This document shows positions 23,903 through 31,804 of a stretch of 64,000 nucleotides of DNA, in pieces (position 1 is the first letter of the stretch; every line of letters starts with the position of its first letter). This stretch comes from PGYR01 sp041595255 (GTDB taxonomy: Bacteria > Bacteroidota > Ignavibacteria > Kapaibacteriales > UBA2268): NCBI GenBank assembly GCA_041595255.1, contig JBFHKR010000001.1, positions 1-64,000 on the forward strand, in the 5' to 3' direction. The position numbers and the translations under genes are program-made. The notes below the pieces were generated by a model. That model was not told the origin of the DNA. It did no database searches and worked only from the letters and a program-made list of their open reading frames with translations.

Positions 23903-25306
23903 ATGTATAAGATACCTATTTTAATTGCATTATTTTACACTGTTGGATTGCATTCTCAGAATATAGATGGAACATTATTAGATGTTATAAGATATTCTTC
24001 AGATAACAAAATAGTAAATACCCGATCCGCAGGATTGGGTTTTTCTTATTTAGGAGTCCTTAATGATGTAGCAGCACTACATTATAATCCAGCTGGTTTA
24101 GCATTGAATAATAAAACAGAAGTTTCATTTGGGGCAAACTACAAGGATAACTCAATTACCACAGATTATTTAGATAATTTTGTTAATTCCAATGTTAATG
24201 ATATAAACTTAACTAATATTTCTATATCATCTCCTGTTAGAGCTAACTATCAAAATTTAGATTTATATTTTATAGGAGTTTCATATTCTAGTAGTTTACA
24301 GTTTAACCAACTTACTAGAGCTGATGGATTTAACTATTCAAATTCATATATAAACTATGAATCAAAACAAGAAAGGTTATGGACTGAAAATACGAAATTA
24401 TCACAAAATAGTATAACTTTCATTAATGATAGTCTATATCAAGAATACCAATTATCTGAGTCTGGAGGTAATCATGACTTAACTTTTGGACTTGCTAGCG
24501 AATATTTTGAAGGCTTAGCAATTGGTGGGAGTATCAATTTTTCATTTGGATCTTATAAGTATGTAAGATTCTTAGATGAATCAGATACAAAAGAAATCTA
24601 TCAAGAAAAAACTACCGAACCTCCATATAGTGATATAGATAAAGTGTATCATACATTAGAGTATAATCAAGATTATACTTCAATTAATTTCAACATAGGG
24701 TTAGTTTATACTTATGAGGATTATTATAGACTCAGCATCAATATTAATACACCTGCAAGTATGAGAATCGAGGAAAATTTTTATGAAGAAGCAGAAGTAA
24801 TATTTGATGATCAAGCTAGGACAACTTATAATAATTTGGGAAATATTAATAGCAGTTACTTTGATGTATTGTTACCTTGGTCTTTTGCTATTGGTACTTC
24901 TTACAATTCTGATGAATTAACACTAGCTGCAGCATTTCAATTCAAAAATTATCCGGATATCGAATTTTTAAGAACCCAATCTAATTATTTGATGGATTTG
25001 AATGATAAAATGTATGGCTTACTCGATGGTATAGTTAAATTTGGTGTAGGTTTCGAATATCAAATACCTTATTCTATTATTCAACTAAGAAGTGGAATAA
25101 CTTTACAGTCTTCCCCTTTTGATAATACGAGTTTAACCAAATTATATAGTGGGGGAGTGGGGCTATTTTTATTTGAAACACTTAGAGTAGATTTATTTGG
25201 GCAGTTATTCAATTCTGATAATGAAGTATTTATATACGAATCGCAGATCGTAAAAACTAAAAACGATATCTATAAATGCGGGATTGGATTAACTTATAGA
25301 TATTAA
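23903..25306 (+). CDS. PorV/FadL-like outer-membrane barrel protein
   Basis: This 467-residue protein begins with a signal peptide (MYKIPILIALFYTVGLHSQ). The segment GLGFSYLGVLNDVAALHYNPAGLAL is the N-terminal hallmark of the PorV/UPF0164/FadL-like barrel group, in which NPAGL lies in the plug or first strand. Barrel-like alternating strands run to the aromatic C-terminus (KCGIGLTYRY). Some PorV proteins shuttle type IX secretion cargo, but no secretion gene is adjacent, so that role is only a possibility. It follows the low-complexity lipoprotein by 2 bases and overlaps mgtE, on the other strand, by 4 bases. Confidence 0.78.
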   Translation: MYKIPILIALFYTVGLHSQNIDGTLLDVIRYSSDNKIVNTRSAGLGFSYLGVLNDVAALHYNPAGLALNNKTEVSFGANYKDNSITTDYLDNFVNSNVNDINLTNISISSPVRANYQNLDLYFIGVSYSSSLQFNQLTRADGFNYSNSYINYESKQERLWTENTKLSQNSITFINDSLYQEYQLSESGGNHDLTFGLASEYFEGLAIGGSINFSFGSYKYVRFLDESDTKEIYQEKTTEPPYSDIDKVYHTLEYNQDYTSINFNIGLVYTYEDYYRLSININTPASMRIEENFYEEAEVIFDDQARTTYNNLGNINSSYFDVLLPWSFAIGTSYNSDELTLAAAFQFKNYPDIEFLRTQSNYLMDLNDKMYGLLDGIVKFGVGFEYQIPYSIIQLRSGITLQSSPFDNTSLTKLYSGGVGLFLFETLRVDLFGQLFNSDNEVFIYESQIVKTKNDIYKCGIGLTYRY

Positions 25307-26649
25307 CGCATCATATAAATAGCTATATTGAAATAAATAAGTAAACCTGAGACATCGACTATAGTAGTAATAACTGGACCTGAAATTACAGCAGGATCTA
25401 ATTTCATCTTGTGTAGTAGTATAGGTAACAAACTACCAATTACATTAGACCATAGAATTAATATTATTAAAGATGTACTAATAACCCAAGCTAATTGCAT
25501 TGCATTGTCAGATTCTAAATACCCCCGTATAAATGCTACAACAGCTAATGAGACCCCTAAAAGTAATCCAACAACTAATTCTTTACGAAATACTCTTAAC
25601 CAATCATTATATCTAATATCGTCAGTTGCAATTCCACGAATTATCAGTGTAGCGGATTGAGTACCTGAATTTCCACCAGTACCTGTTAGTAGTGGAATAA
25701 ATGCGACTAAAGAAACGAAAGCTACAGTAACATAATCATAATGACTTATAACAGATGCAGTAATGAAATTAGCAAATACCATCGCTAATAACCATGGAAC
25801 TCTTTTTCCATATAATTTCCAAATACTTGCACTTAGATAAGATTGATCTAAAGGATTGATACCGGATGTTCTTTGAAAATCTTCAGTTGTTTCTTCTTCT
25901 GAAACATCATATATATCATCAAAAGTAACGATCCCGACTATGTAACCATTAGAATCAACAACTGGTAATGCTAACACGTCATATTTTTCAAGCATACGAA
26001 CAGCTTCTTCCCGATCATCAAAAGCTGATAGCGACAAAAATGTGTCATCCATCAATTCAGAAATTTTCATCTCCTCGTCTGCTAGAATCAAATTCTTAAG
26101 GAGTATATCATCTATTAATCTTCCATTATCATCTATAACATATACTCGATATATAGTTTCACTATCTTTCCCAAATTTGCGAATATGTTCAATTGATTGT
26201 CTAATCGTAAAATCAGGTTGAACAGTTACAAAATCCGGTGTCATAAGACGCCCAATGCTTTCTTCAGGATAACCTAGCAAATATCTTGCTTCCTTCAGAT
26301 CCTCAGCAGAGAGCATATTCATTAATGATTTCGTTACTTTTGCAGGTAATTCTTCTAACAAAGCTGTTCTATCATCAGGTGACATATCTGCTAATAATCT
26401 TCGAGTCTCACCATCAGTTAATTCGTTTAGTAACTGATCCCTCTCTTCTGCTTCTATATGACTAAATACTTGAGTAGAAACTTCTCTTGGTAGAGCTCTG
26501 AATAATAGAACTTTATACTCTTTTTCTATTTCAAGAAGTAACTCTGCAATCTCAGCTGGTTCCCAACCTTCCAAACCAATTCGGAGGTCTTTCCACCTTC
26601 TTTGCTTTATTATATCTTCTATTTCTGGTCTGAGAAGTTCTTTTAACAT
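25303..26649 (-). CDS. mgtE: Magnesium transporter MgtE
   Basis: MgtE is a dimeric Mg2+ channel gated by cytosolic magnesium. The 448 residues show the N domain (about 1-130; LLEELPAKVTKSLMNMLSAEDLKEA), two CBS domains (about 130-250; LMTPDFVTVQPDFTI, VLALPVVDSNGYIVGIVTFDD), a plug helix and five C-terminal membrane helices with the pore segment PLLTGTGGNSGTQSATL. All regions are present at normal length. It is monocistronic and convergent with the PorV-like gene, with which it shares 4 bases. Confidence 0.95.
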   Translation of the reverse strand: MLKELLRPEIEDIIKQRRWKDLRIGLEGWEPAEIAELLLEIEKEYKVLLFRALPREVSTQVFSHIEAEERDQLLNELTDGETRRLLADMSPDDRTALLEELPAKVTKSLMNMLSAEDLKEARYLLGYPEESIGRLMTPDFVTVQPDFTIRQSIEHIRKFGKDSETIYRVYVIDDNGRLIDDILLKNLILADEEMKISELMDDTFLSLSAFDDREEAVRMLEKYDVLALPVVDSNGYIVGIVTFDDIYDVSEEETTEDFQRTSGINPLDQSYLSASIWKLYGKRVPWLLAMVFANFITASVISHYDYVTVAFVSLVAFIPLLTGTGGNSGTQSATLIIRGIATDDIRYNDWLRVFRKELVVGLLLGVSLAVVAFIRGYLESDNAMQLAWVISTSLIILILWSNVIGSLLPILLHKMKLDPAVISGPVITTIVDVSGLLIYFNIAIYMMR

Positions 26650-26702
26650 TTACATATTTTCATTTTTGACATCTTACAAGTTAGTTACAATAGAAATAAA
26701 TA

Positions 26703-26710
26703 CAAATTTA
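26703..26710 (-). promoter_or_regulatory. Possible -7 element for mgtE
   Basis: The minus strand carries TAAATTTG (TAnnTTTG), 53 bases upstream of the mgtE ATG. No TTTG is found at the expected spacing. It lies back-to-back with the stronger rpsT promoter. Confidence 0.3.
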
Positions 26711-26732
26711 TTAAATTAAATCTTTATTTTAT

Positions 26733-26764
26733 TTTGCAATAAAGTAATATTAGATGTATTTTTG
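26733..26764 (+). promoter_or_regulatory. Promoter of rpsT and tRNA-Arg
   Basis: TTTG (26733-26736) and TATTTTTG (26757-26764) are separated by 20 bases, a full match to the Bacteroidota consensus. Transcription would begin near 26771, about 33 bases upstream of the S20 ATG. Confidence 0.65.
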
Positions 26765-26803
26765 AAGTCAAATATTTTGTAAATAATAAAATCATTTAAG
26801 ATT

Positions 26804-27064
26804 ATGGCTAATCATCAATCATCTGTCAAAAGAATAAGACAAACTAAAAAAAGAAATTTATACAATAGAGAGTATAAAAAGCAAGTAAAAGTAGCAGTTA
26901 GAGCAGTTAGGGAATCAACTGAATATGCTGCTGGTATGGACAATCTTAGCAATGCTATCAAAGTAATTGATAGAGCTTCTGCGAAAGGTATCATTCATAA
27001 AAATAATGCTTCTAGAAGAAAATCTAGACTTTCTAAGTTTATCAAATCTTTGAAGAAAGACTAA
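26804..27064 (+). CDS. rpsT: 30S ribosomal protein S20
   Basis: S20 binds 16S rRNA early in 30S assembly. The 86-residue, highly basic protein begins MANHQSSVKRIRQTKKRN and ends with KGIIHKNNASRRKSRLSKFIKS, the characteristic start and end of the family (it forms a three-helix bundle). The gene is followed 20 bases later by tRNA-Arg with no terminator between, so they are probably co-transcribed from the promoter at 26733. Confidence 0.97.
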   Translation: MANHQSSVKRIRQTKKRNLYNREYKKQVKVAVRAVRESTEYAAGMDNLSNAIKVIDRASAKGIIHKNNASRRKSRLSKFIKSLKKD

Positions 27065-27084
27065 ACTAAGCAAAGAATTAAATT

Positions 27085-27158
27085 GCACCCGTAGCTCAAC
27101 TGGATAGAGCATCTGACTACGGATCAGAAGGTTTGGAGTTCGAATCTCTTCGGGTGTA
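27085..27158 (+). tRNA. tRNA-Arg (anticodon ACG)
   Basis: A 74-base cloverleaf: acceptor GCACCCG pairs with CGGGTGT, D-arm GCTCAACTGGATAGAGC, anticodon loop CTACGGA with anticodon ACG, T-arm GAGTTCGAATCTC. The A34 would be edited to inosine by TadA to read CGU/CGC/CGA. No encoded CCA. A terminator follows at 27174. Confidence 0.96.
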
Positions 27159-27173
27159 CTACCCCCTTTTTTT

Positions 27174-27207
27174 AAAACATCTTAATTAATATTAAGATGT
27201 TTTTTTA
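27174..27207 (+). terminator. Intrinsic terminator of rpsT-tRNA-Arg
   Basis: AAACATCTTAA and TTAAGATGTTT form an 11-bp AT-rich stem with a short loop, followed by a run of T residues. It lies 16 bases beyond the tRNA. Confidence 0.82.
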
Positions 27208-27286
27208 TTTTATACCAATTATCCGTACTTTAGTACATATCTATCATATTAGATTTATTTCATAAATTAGAAAATGATAATTTATT

Positions 27287-29650
27287 ATGACCTTAGTGTT
27301 TCTAATTATATCTATTTGTCTTGCAGTTGCATTACTACTAGTAGTAGTTAGATTACGTACATTATCAAGAGAAAAAAGTTTGATGAAAGAAAGATTTGAC
27401 TATTTACAACGATTGTCAAATACTGGATATTTCGATGGTTATTTTTCTGATGAAAAAGTATGGTGGTCTGAAGAGTTAAATAAACTAATAGGACTAAAAC
27501 CTGAAGAATATATTACCACTAAACAAGCCGCGTTAGATTTGATTTTTGAAAAAGATAGACCTACTTATAAAAGTCAATTAGAGAATTTAATACAAACTAA
27601 AGAACCTTTGGCAACTGAATATAGAGGTATAAAAAAGGATACAGGAGAACTTAGACATTATAGAACAAATGTAGAATTGATAACTGATGATGTTGGTAAT
27701 CCAATTGGGTTGAGAGGTACAGTCCAAGATAATACTGATAAAAAAGAAATACAAAAAGCTTTGAACGAAAGTGAGATCAAACAAGCAAATGTAATGTCAA
27801 ATATTGATGATTTAGTATTTGTAGTAAATAATGAAGGTGTTTTTACGGATTTCTATAATTCATCAAGTAAAGATGAACTTTATGCTACTCCAGAACAATT
27901 TCTTAATAAACATCATTCTGAAGTATTGCCTGAAAGTATTTCTAAAAGTTTCGACTCAACTATAAATATGATAAAATTAGACGGAAAGTCACGACAATTT
28001 GATTATTCTTTAGAAATAAATGGAGAAACTAAATGGAATAATGTTAAAGTATCTGTATTCAAAGGTAATGATGGTCAAAAAGAAGGTTATATAGTTGTAG
28101 CTAGAGATTTTACATCCCGTAAACAGATTGAAGAAAAATTAGTAGAAAGCGAAAAAAGATTTAGAAAAATGACAGAATTACTACCTGTCGCGGTTTTAGA
28201 AGTTGATTTAGATGGAAGTATAAAATATGCTAACAGTAAAGCAATTGAGTGGTTTGGTTATGAAAAAGATGAATTTATAGAAAATCTAAAAACTTACGAT
28301 TTAGTTGTCCCAGATCAAAGAAACTTAATAAAAGAAAACCTCCGGAATAGAATTCAGAACCCTAATCTAGGTCCGATAGAATATACTGGTATGAAAAAAA
28401 ATGGTGATTCATTCGATGTTCTATTGTTTGCAAGTGCTATTAGAAAAGGAGAAGATTTGATTGGATTTAGGGGAGTACTAATGGATATATCGGAGAGAAA
28501 AAAGCATTTATCAGAACTTCAAAAAATCTCTAAGCTTGAATCATTAGGAATATTGGCGGGTGGAATCGCTCATAATTTCAAAAATATATTAGCTGCTATA
28601 ACCTTGTCAGTTGATGTCATAAAAATGAGTCCTGTATCTATTGAAAAACAATTAAATCGAATCTCTGCAAGTTTGGAGCAAGCTAATGCTTTAGCAACAA
28701 GGTTTCAGACTTTTACAAAGTCAAATGAACCCACTTTAGAATCAATAGATATCAATGAAATTATTGAGAACTCAGTAGAAATTGCATTAGCTGGAACGTC
28801 AAACAAAATCGTATTAAATTTAGAAAAAGATATATTTCCTATAGAAGCCGATAGTAAACAATTAAATGAGGTAATTCTAAACCTACTTATAAACGCCAAC
28901 CAAGCGATGTTAAAAGGTGGTACGATTGAAGTATCAACTAGTAATGTGTATTTGTCAGACAAGCAGGTACAATCATTAGCTGAAGGTGATTATATAAAGA
29001 TTGATATAAAGGATGAAGGTATAGGTATCGAAAAGGAAGTAATAGAGGAAATATTCACTCCATTTTATACTACAAAAAAGGATGGTCAAGGACTTGGATT
29101 ACCAACAGTTTTTTTTATTATTAAAAATCATAAGGGTGCTATAACTGTAGAATCCGAAGTCGGTAAAGGTACATTATTTTCAATTTATTTGAAAAAACAA
29201 AAAGAAGGAATCGAGAAAGAAATAGTCTCTATGAAAAAAAATATTAATCATAAGTTTAGAAAAATTAGGGTCTTTCTAGTAGATGATGATATAAATATTA
29301 CAAATACAATGTCGGATGTCTCTGAAATAATAACTGATCTAGAAATATCAACTTTCAATAATCCTATTTTAGCGATTGATTACTTCAAAAAAACACACCA
29401 GAATAATCCTTTCGATATCGCAATATTAGATATGACATTAGTTGGTTATGATATAGATGGACTAGATGTTTTAAAAGAAATCAGGTCAATAGATCCTAAT
29501 ATAAAAGCCTTAGTATTCAGTGGACATTCATCAAAGCCAGTTGTATCACACTACCAAGAATTTGGATTCGATGGTAGATTAGAAAAACCTTGTAATTTCG
29601 AACATTTATTAGAAACAATACTAGAAGCATTAAATAAAAAAAACGTTTAA
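27287..29650 (+). CDS. PAS-domain hybrid histidine kinase with C-terminal receiver
   Basis: This 787-residue sensor has one N-terminal membrane helix (residues 1-22), three PAS modules (about 35-150, 160-285 and 290-405; GYFDGYFSDEKVWWSEELN and WFGYEKDEFIENL are typical), a HisKA domain with His429 in GGIAHNFKNILAAI, HATPase (LLINANQAML, DEGIGIEKEV, GQGLGLPTV) and a receiver with phosphoacceptor Asp715 (IAILDMTLVG). The AHNFKN motif places it with NtrB-like kinases. The receiver is fused at the end, so phosphate may pass to it or on to a separate Hpt. No regulator lies next to it. Ligand unknown. Confidence 0.92.
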   Translation: MTLVFLIISICLAVALLLVVVRLRTLSREKSLMKERFDYLQRLSNTGYFDGYFSDEKVWWSEELNKLIGLKPEEYITTKQAALDLIFEKDRPTYKSQLENLIQTKEPLATEYRGIKKDTGELRHYRTNVELITDDVGNPIGLRGTVQDNTDKKEIQKALNESEIKQANVMSNIDDLVFVVNNEGVFTDFYNSSSKDELYATPEQFLNKHHSEVLPESISKSFDSTINMIKLDGKSRQFDYSLEINGETKWNNVKVSVFKGNDGQKEGYIVVARDFTSRKQIEEKLVESEKRFRKMTELLPVAVLEVDLDGSIKYANSKAIEWFGYEKDEFIENLKTYDLVVPDQRNLIKENLRNRIQNPNLGPIEYTGMKKNGDSFDVLLFASAIRKGEDLIGFRGVLMDISERKKHLSELQKISKLESLGILAGGIAHNFKNILAAITLSVDVIKMSPVSIEKQLNRISASLEQANALATRFQTFTKSNEPTLESIDINEIIENSVEIALAGTSNKIVLNLEKDIFPIEADSKQLNEVILNLLINANQAMLKGGTIEVSTSNVYLSDKQVQSLAEGDYIKIDIKDEGIGIEKEVIEEIFTPFYTTKKDGQGLGLPTVFFIIKNHKGAITVESEVGKGTLFSIYLKKQKEGIEKEIVSMKKNINHKFRKIRVFLVDDDINITNTMSDVSEIITDLEISTFNNPILAIDYFKKTHQNNPFDIAILDMTLVGYDIDGLDVLKEIRSIDPNIKALVFSGHSSKPVVSHYQEFGFDGRLEKPCNFEHLLETILEALNKKNV

Positions 29651-29696
29651 TAGAGCTAACTATCAAACGCTTTTAAACTTTAATTCCAATTTTTTT

Positions 29697-31775
29697 TTAC
29701 ATCCCTAATGTATTGAATATAAACTTCCATTGTAAGTATGTATTCTCCACTTGTTTATCTATTGATTGACCACTACCATGACCTGAATCGAAATCGACGA
29801 AAAGAAAGATATTATTCTTTTGTCCTTGATTGTTTTGCAATGCAGCAGCGAATTTTTTTGCATGCAGTGGATCTACTCTAGTATCATTTTCACCAGCTTT
29901 AACTAAAGTAATGGGGTAGTTGACTCCCTCTTGTATATTATGATAAGGTGAATACTGTCTTATAAACTCAAAATCCTCTGCTTTATCAGGGTCACCATAT
30001 TCTGGTATCCAATATCTAGCGATTAAGAATTTATGGTATCTCAACATATCCAATAAAGGAACCGCAACTACTACTGATTTGAACAAATCAGGTCTTTGAA
30101 CTAAACATGCTCCAGTTAATAAGCCTCCATTAGAACCACCTAAAATACTTAATTTATCAGAATTAGTATATTTCTCTGAAATTAGATACTCTGCAGCGGA
30201 AATAAAGTCATTAAAAACGTTTTGTTTTCGCTCTAACATCCCGTCTTTGTGCCAACTTTCACCGTATTCACTTCCTCCACGTAAACATGCTACAGCATAG
30301 ATACCACCTCGATTGATAAAAGAGGCTTTATCACCTAAGAAAGAAGGACTCATTGAAATGTTGAACCCACCATACCCATATAATAAAGTAGGATTATTTC
30401 CATCAAGTTCTATATCCTTTCTGTGGGAAATAAATAATGGTATCATTGTTCCATCCAATGATTTATATTTAACCATTTTTGAAACTATGTTTTCTGTATT
30501 AATGGGTAATTTATCTTGATAATAAAATTCCCATTCCAAAGTTTTTCCATCCAATTTATAAAGTTTGGCAGGACTTGTAAATGTTGATAAACTTACGAAT
30601 ACTGTATTCAAATCCTCATTATAACTCATTCCCGATATATCTCCGAATTCAGGAGTATTTATTTCCTTTATAAAATTACCATCGAAATCGTAAGCTGCTA
30701 AATGACTAAGCACATCTTTCTTATACATAATTAATACATAGTCTGATGTAAAAGTGAAACCTTCTAATACTGTTTCTTTCTCTGGGTAGAATTCGTACCA
30801 ATTTTCGAATTCTGGTGTATTAACATCAGTTACATATATTTTAAAATTGGGAGCATTGTAGTTAGATTGAAAAAATATTTTGCCATCATGGAAATCTGGA
30901 AAAGCAGTGAATTCTTTGGAACTGAATATTGTTTTGGGATCACTATTATCACCTTGTTTTCTCATTTTTAATGTATTTGAGTAAAAATCACCCTGACTAA
31001 AGAAAGTTAATCCACCATGTTTCGTATCCCATACACTAGCAACATCCTTTGCATCATTAGGTTCTGCTAGCAAAATATCATTTTCTCTACTCGAGCCTAA
31101 TCTGTGTTTATAAACTTGAATAGGTTTCTGTTGATCAATCATTTCCCTTGTTTGAACAGTAATATATGCAAATTTTTCGTCCTTTGCGAATGAGAATGAT
31201 CTTAGTCCTGTTATATCCTCGCCAATTTTCTTACCCGTTTTCGAATCTAATAATCTGTAAGTGTCAATTTCATCGCCTTTGTATTGTGTTCCTACAGAAA
31301 TTATATTTCCATCCTCGGTAAAATCTAAACCTGATAGTGATGTATTTCCAGTTGAATCTAAATCAATGGGGGAGAAGAGCCTTATTTCCTTTCCGTCAAT
31401 TATAGTATAAAGAGTATTATGCTGTTCCCCTTTTTTTCTAGAATAAAAGAATTCTCTTTTCCCTCTAAAAAAAGGAGCACTTCTATAATCTCTATCATTT
31501 AAAGCTTTGATTTCATCCTTTAAACCTTCAATATCTTTACCATTATTAAGGATGTAATCGACTGTAGATTTATGTTGTTTTTCTGACCACGCTCTTACTT
31601 CCGGATTAGATTTATCTTCTAACCATCTGTAATCATCCTTTATGATTTCACCATGTAAGGTATCAAACACCGTAGTTTTTTTTGTTAAGGGAGGTTGAAA
31701 TTCTGTCATTTCATTTCCTTTTAGATTAGTTAAAGCTATAGCAAAAAGCAAAGTAGCTATTTTAAATTTTGACAT
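29697..31775 (-). CDS. Prolyl oligopeptidase, S9A family, exported
   Basis: A serine peptidase that cleaves short peptides after proline. It has 692 residues: a signal peptide (MSKFKIATLLFAIALTNLKG), an N-terminal segment DDYRWLED typical of S9A enzymes, a seven-bladed propeller (~75-420) and the alpha/beta-hydrolase domain with nucleophile motif GGSNGGLL, the Asp region ENDTRVDPLHAKKF and the catalytic His in FDSGHGSG. All three catalytic residues are present, so the enzyme should be active, probably in the periplasm. It has no obvious operon partner; mutS2 lies upstream on the same strand, 29 bases away. Confidence 0.94.
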   Translation of the reverse strand: MSKFKIATLLFAIALTNLKGNEMTEFQPPLTKKTTVFDTLHGEIIKDDYRWLEDKSNPEVRAWSEKQHKSTVDYILNNGKDIEGLKDEIKALNDRDYRSAPFFRGKREFFYSRKKGEQHNTLYTIIDGKEIRLFSPIDLDSTGNTSLSGLDFTEDGNIISVGTQYKGDEIDTYRLLDSKTGKKIGEDITGLRSFSFAKDEKFAYITVQTREMIDQQKPIQVYKHRLGSSRENDILLAEPNDAKDVASVWDTKHGGLTFFSQGDFYSNTLKMRKQGDNSDPKTIFSSKEFTAFPDFHDGKIFFQSNYNAPNFKIYVTDVNTPEFENWYEFYPEKETVLEGFTFTSDYVLIMYKKDVLSHLAAYDFDGNFIKEINTPEFGDISGMSYNEDLNTVFVSLSTFTSPAKLYKLDGKTLEWEFYYQDKLPINTENIVSKMVKYKSLDGTMIPLFISHRKDIELDGNNPTLLYGYGGFNISMSPSFLGDKASFINRGGIYAVACLRGGSEYGESWHKDGMLERKQNVFNDFISAAEYLISEKYTNSDKLSILGGSNGGLLTGACLVQRPDLFKSVVVAVPLLDMLRYHKFLIARYWIPEYGDPDKAEDFEFIRQYSPYHNIQEGVNYPITLVKAGENDTRVDPLHAKKFAAALQNNQGQKNNIFLFVDFDSGHGSGQSIDKQVENTYLQWKFIFNTLGM

Positions 31776-31804
31776 AATGTAACTCTAATATTAATAATTA
31801 AATT

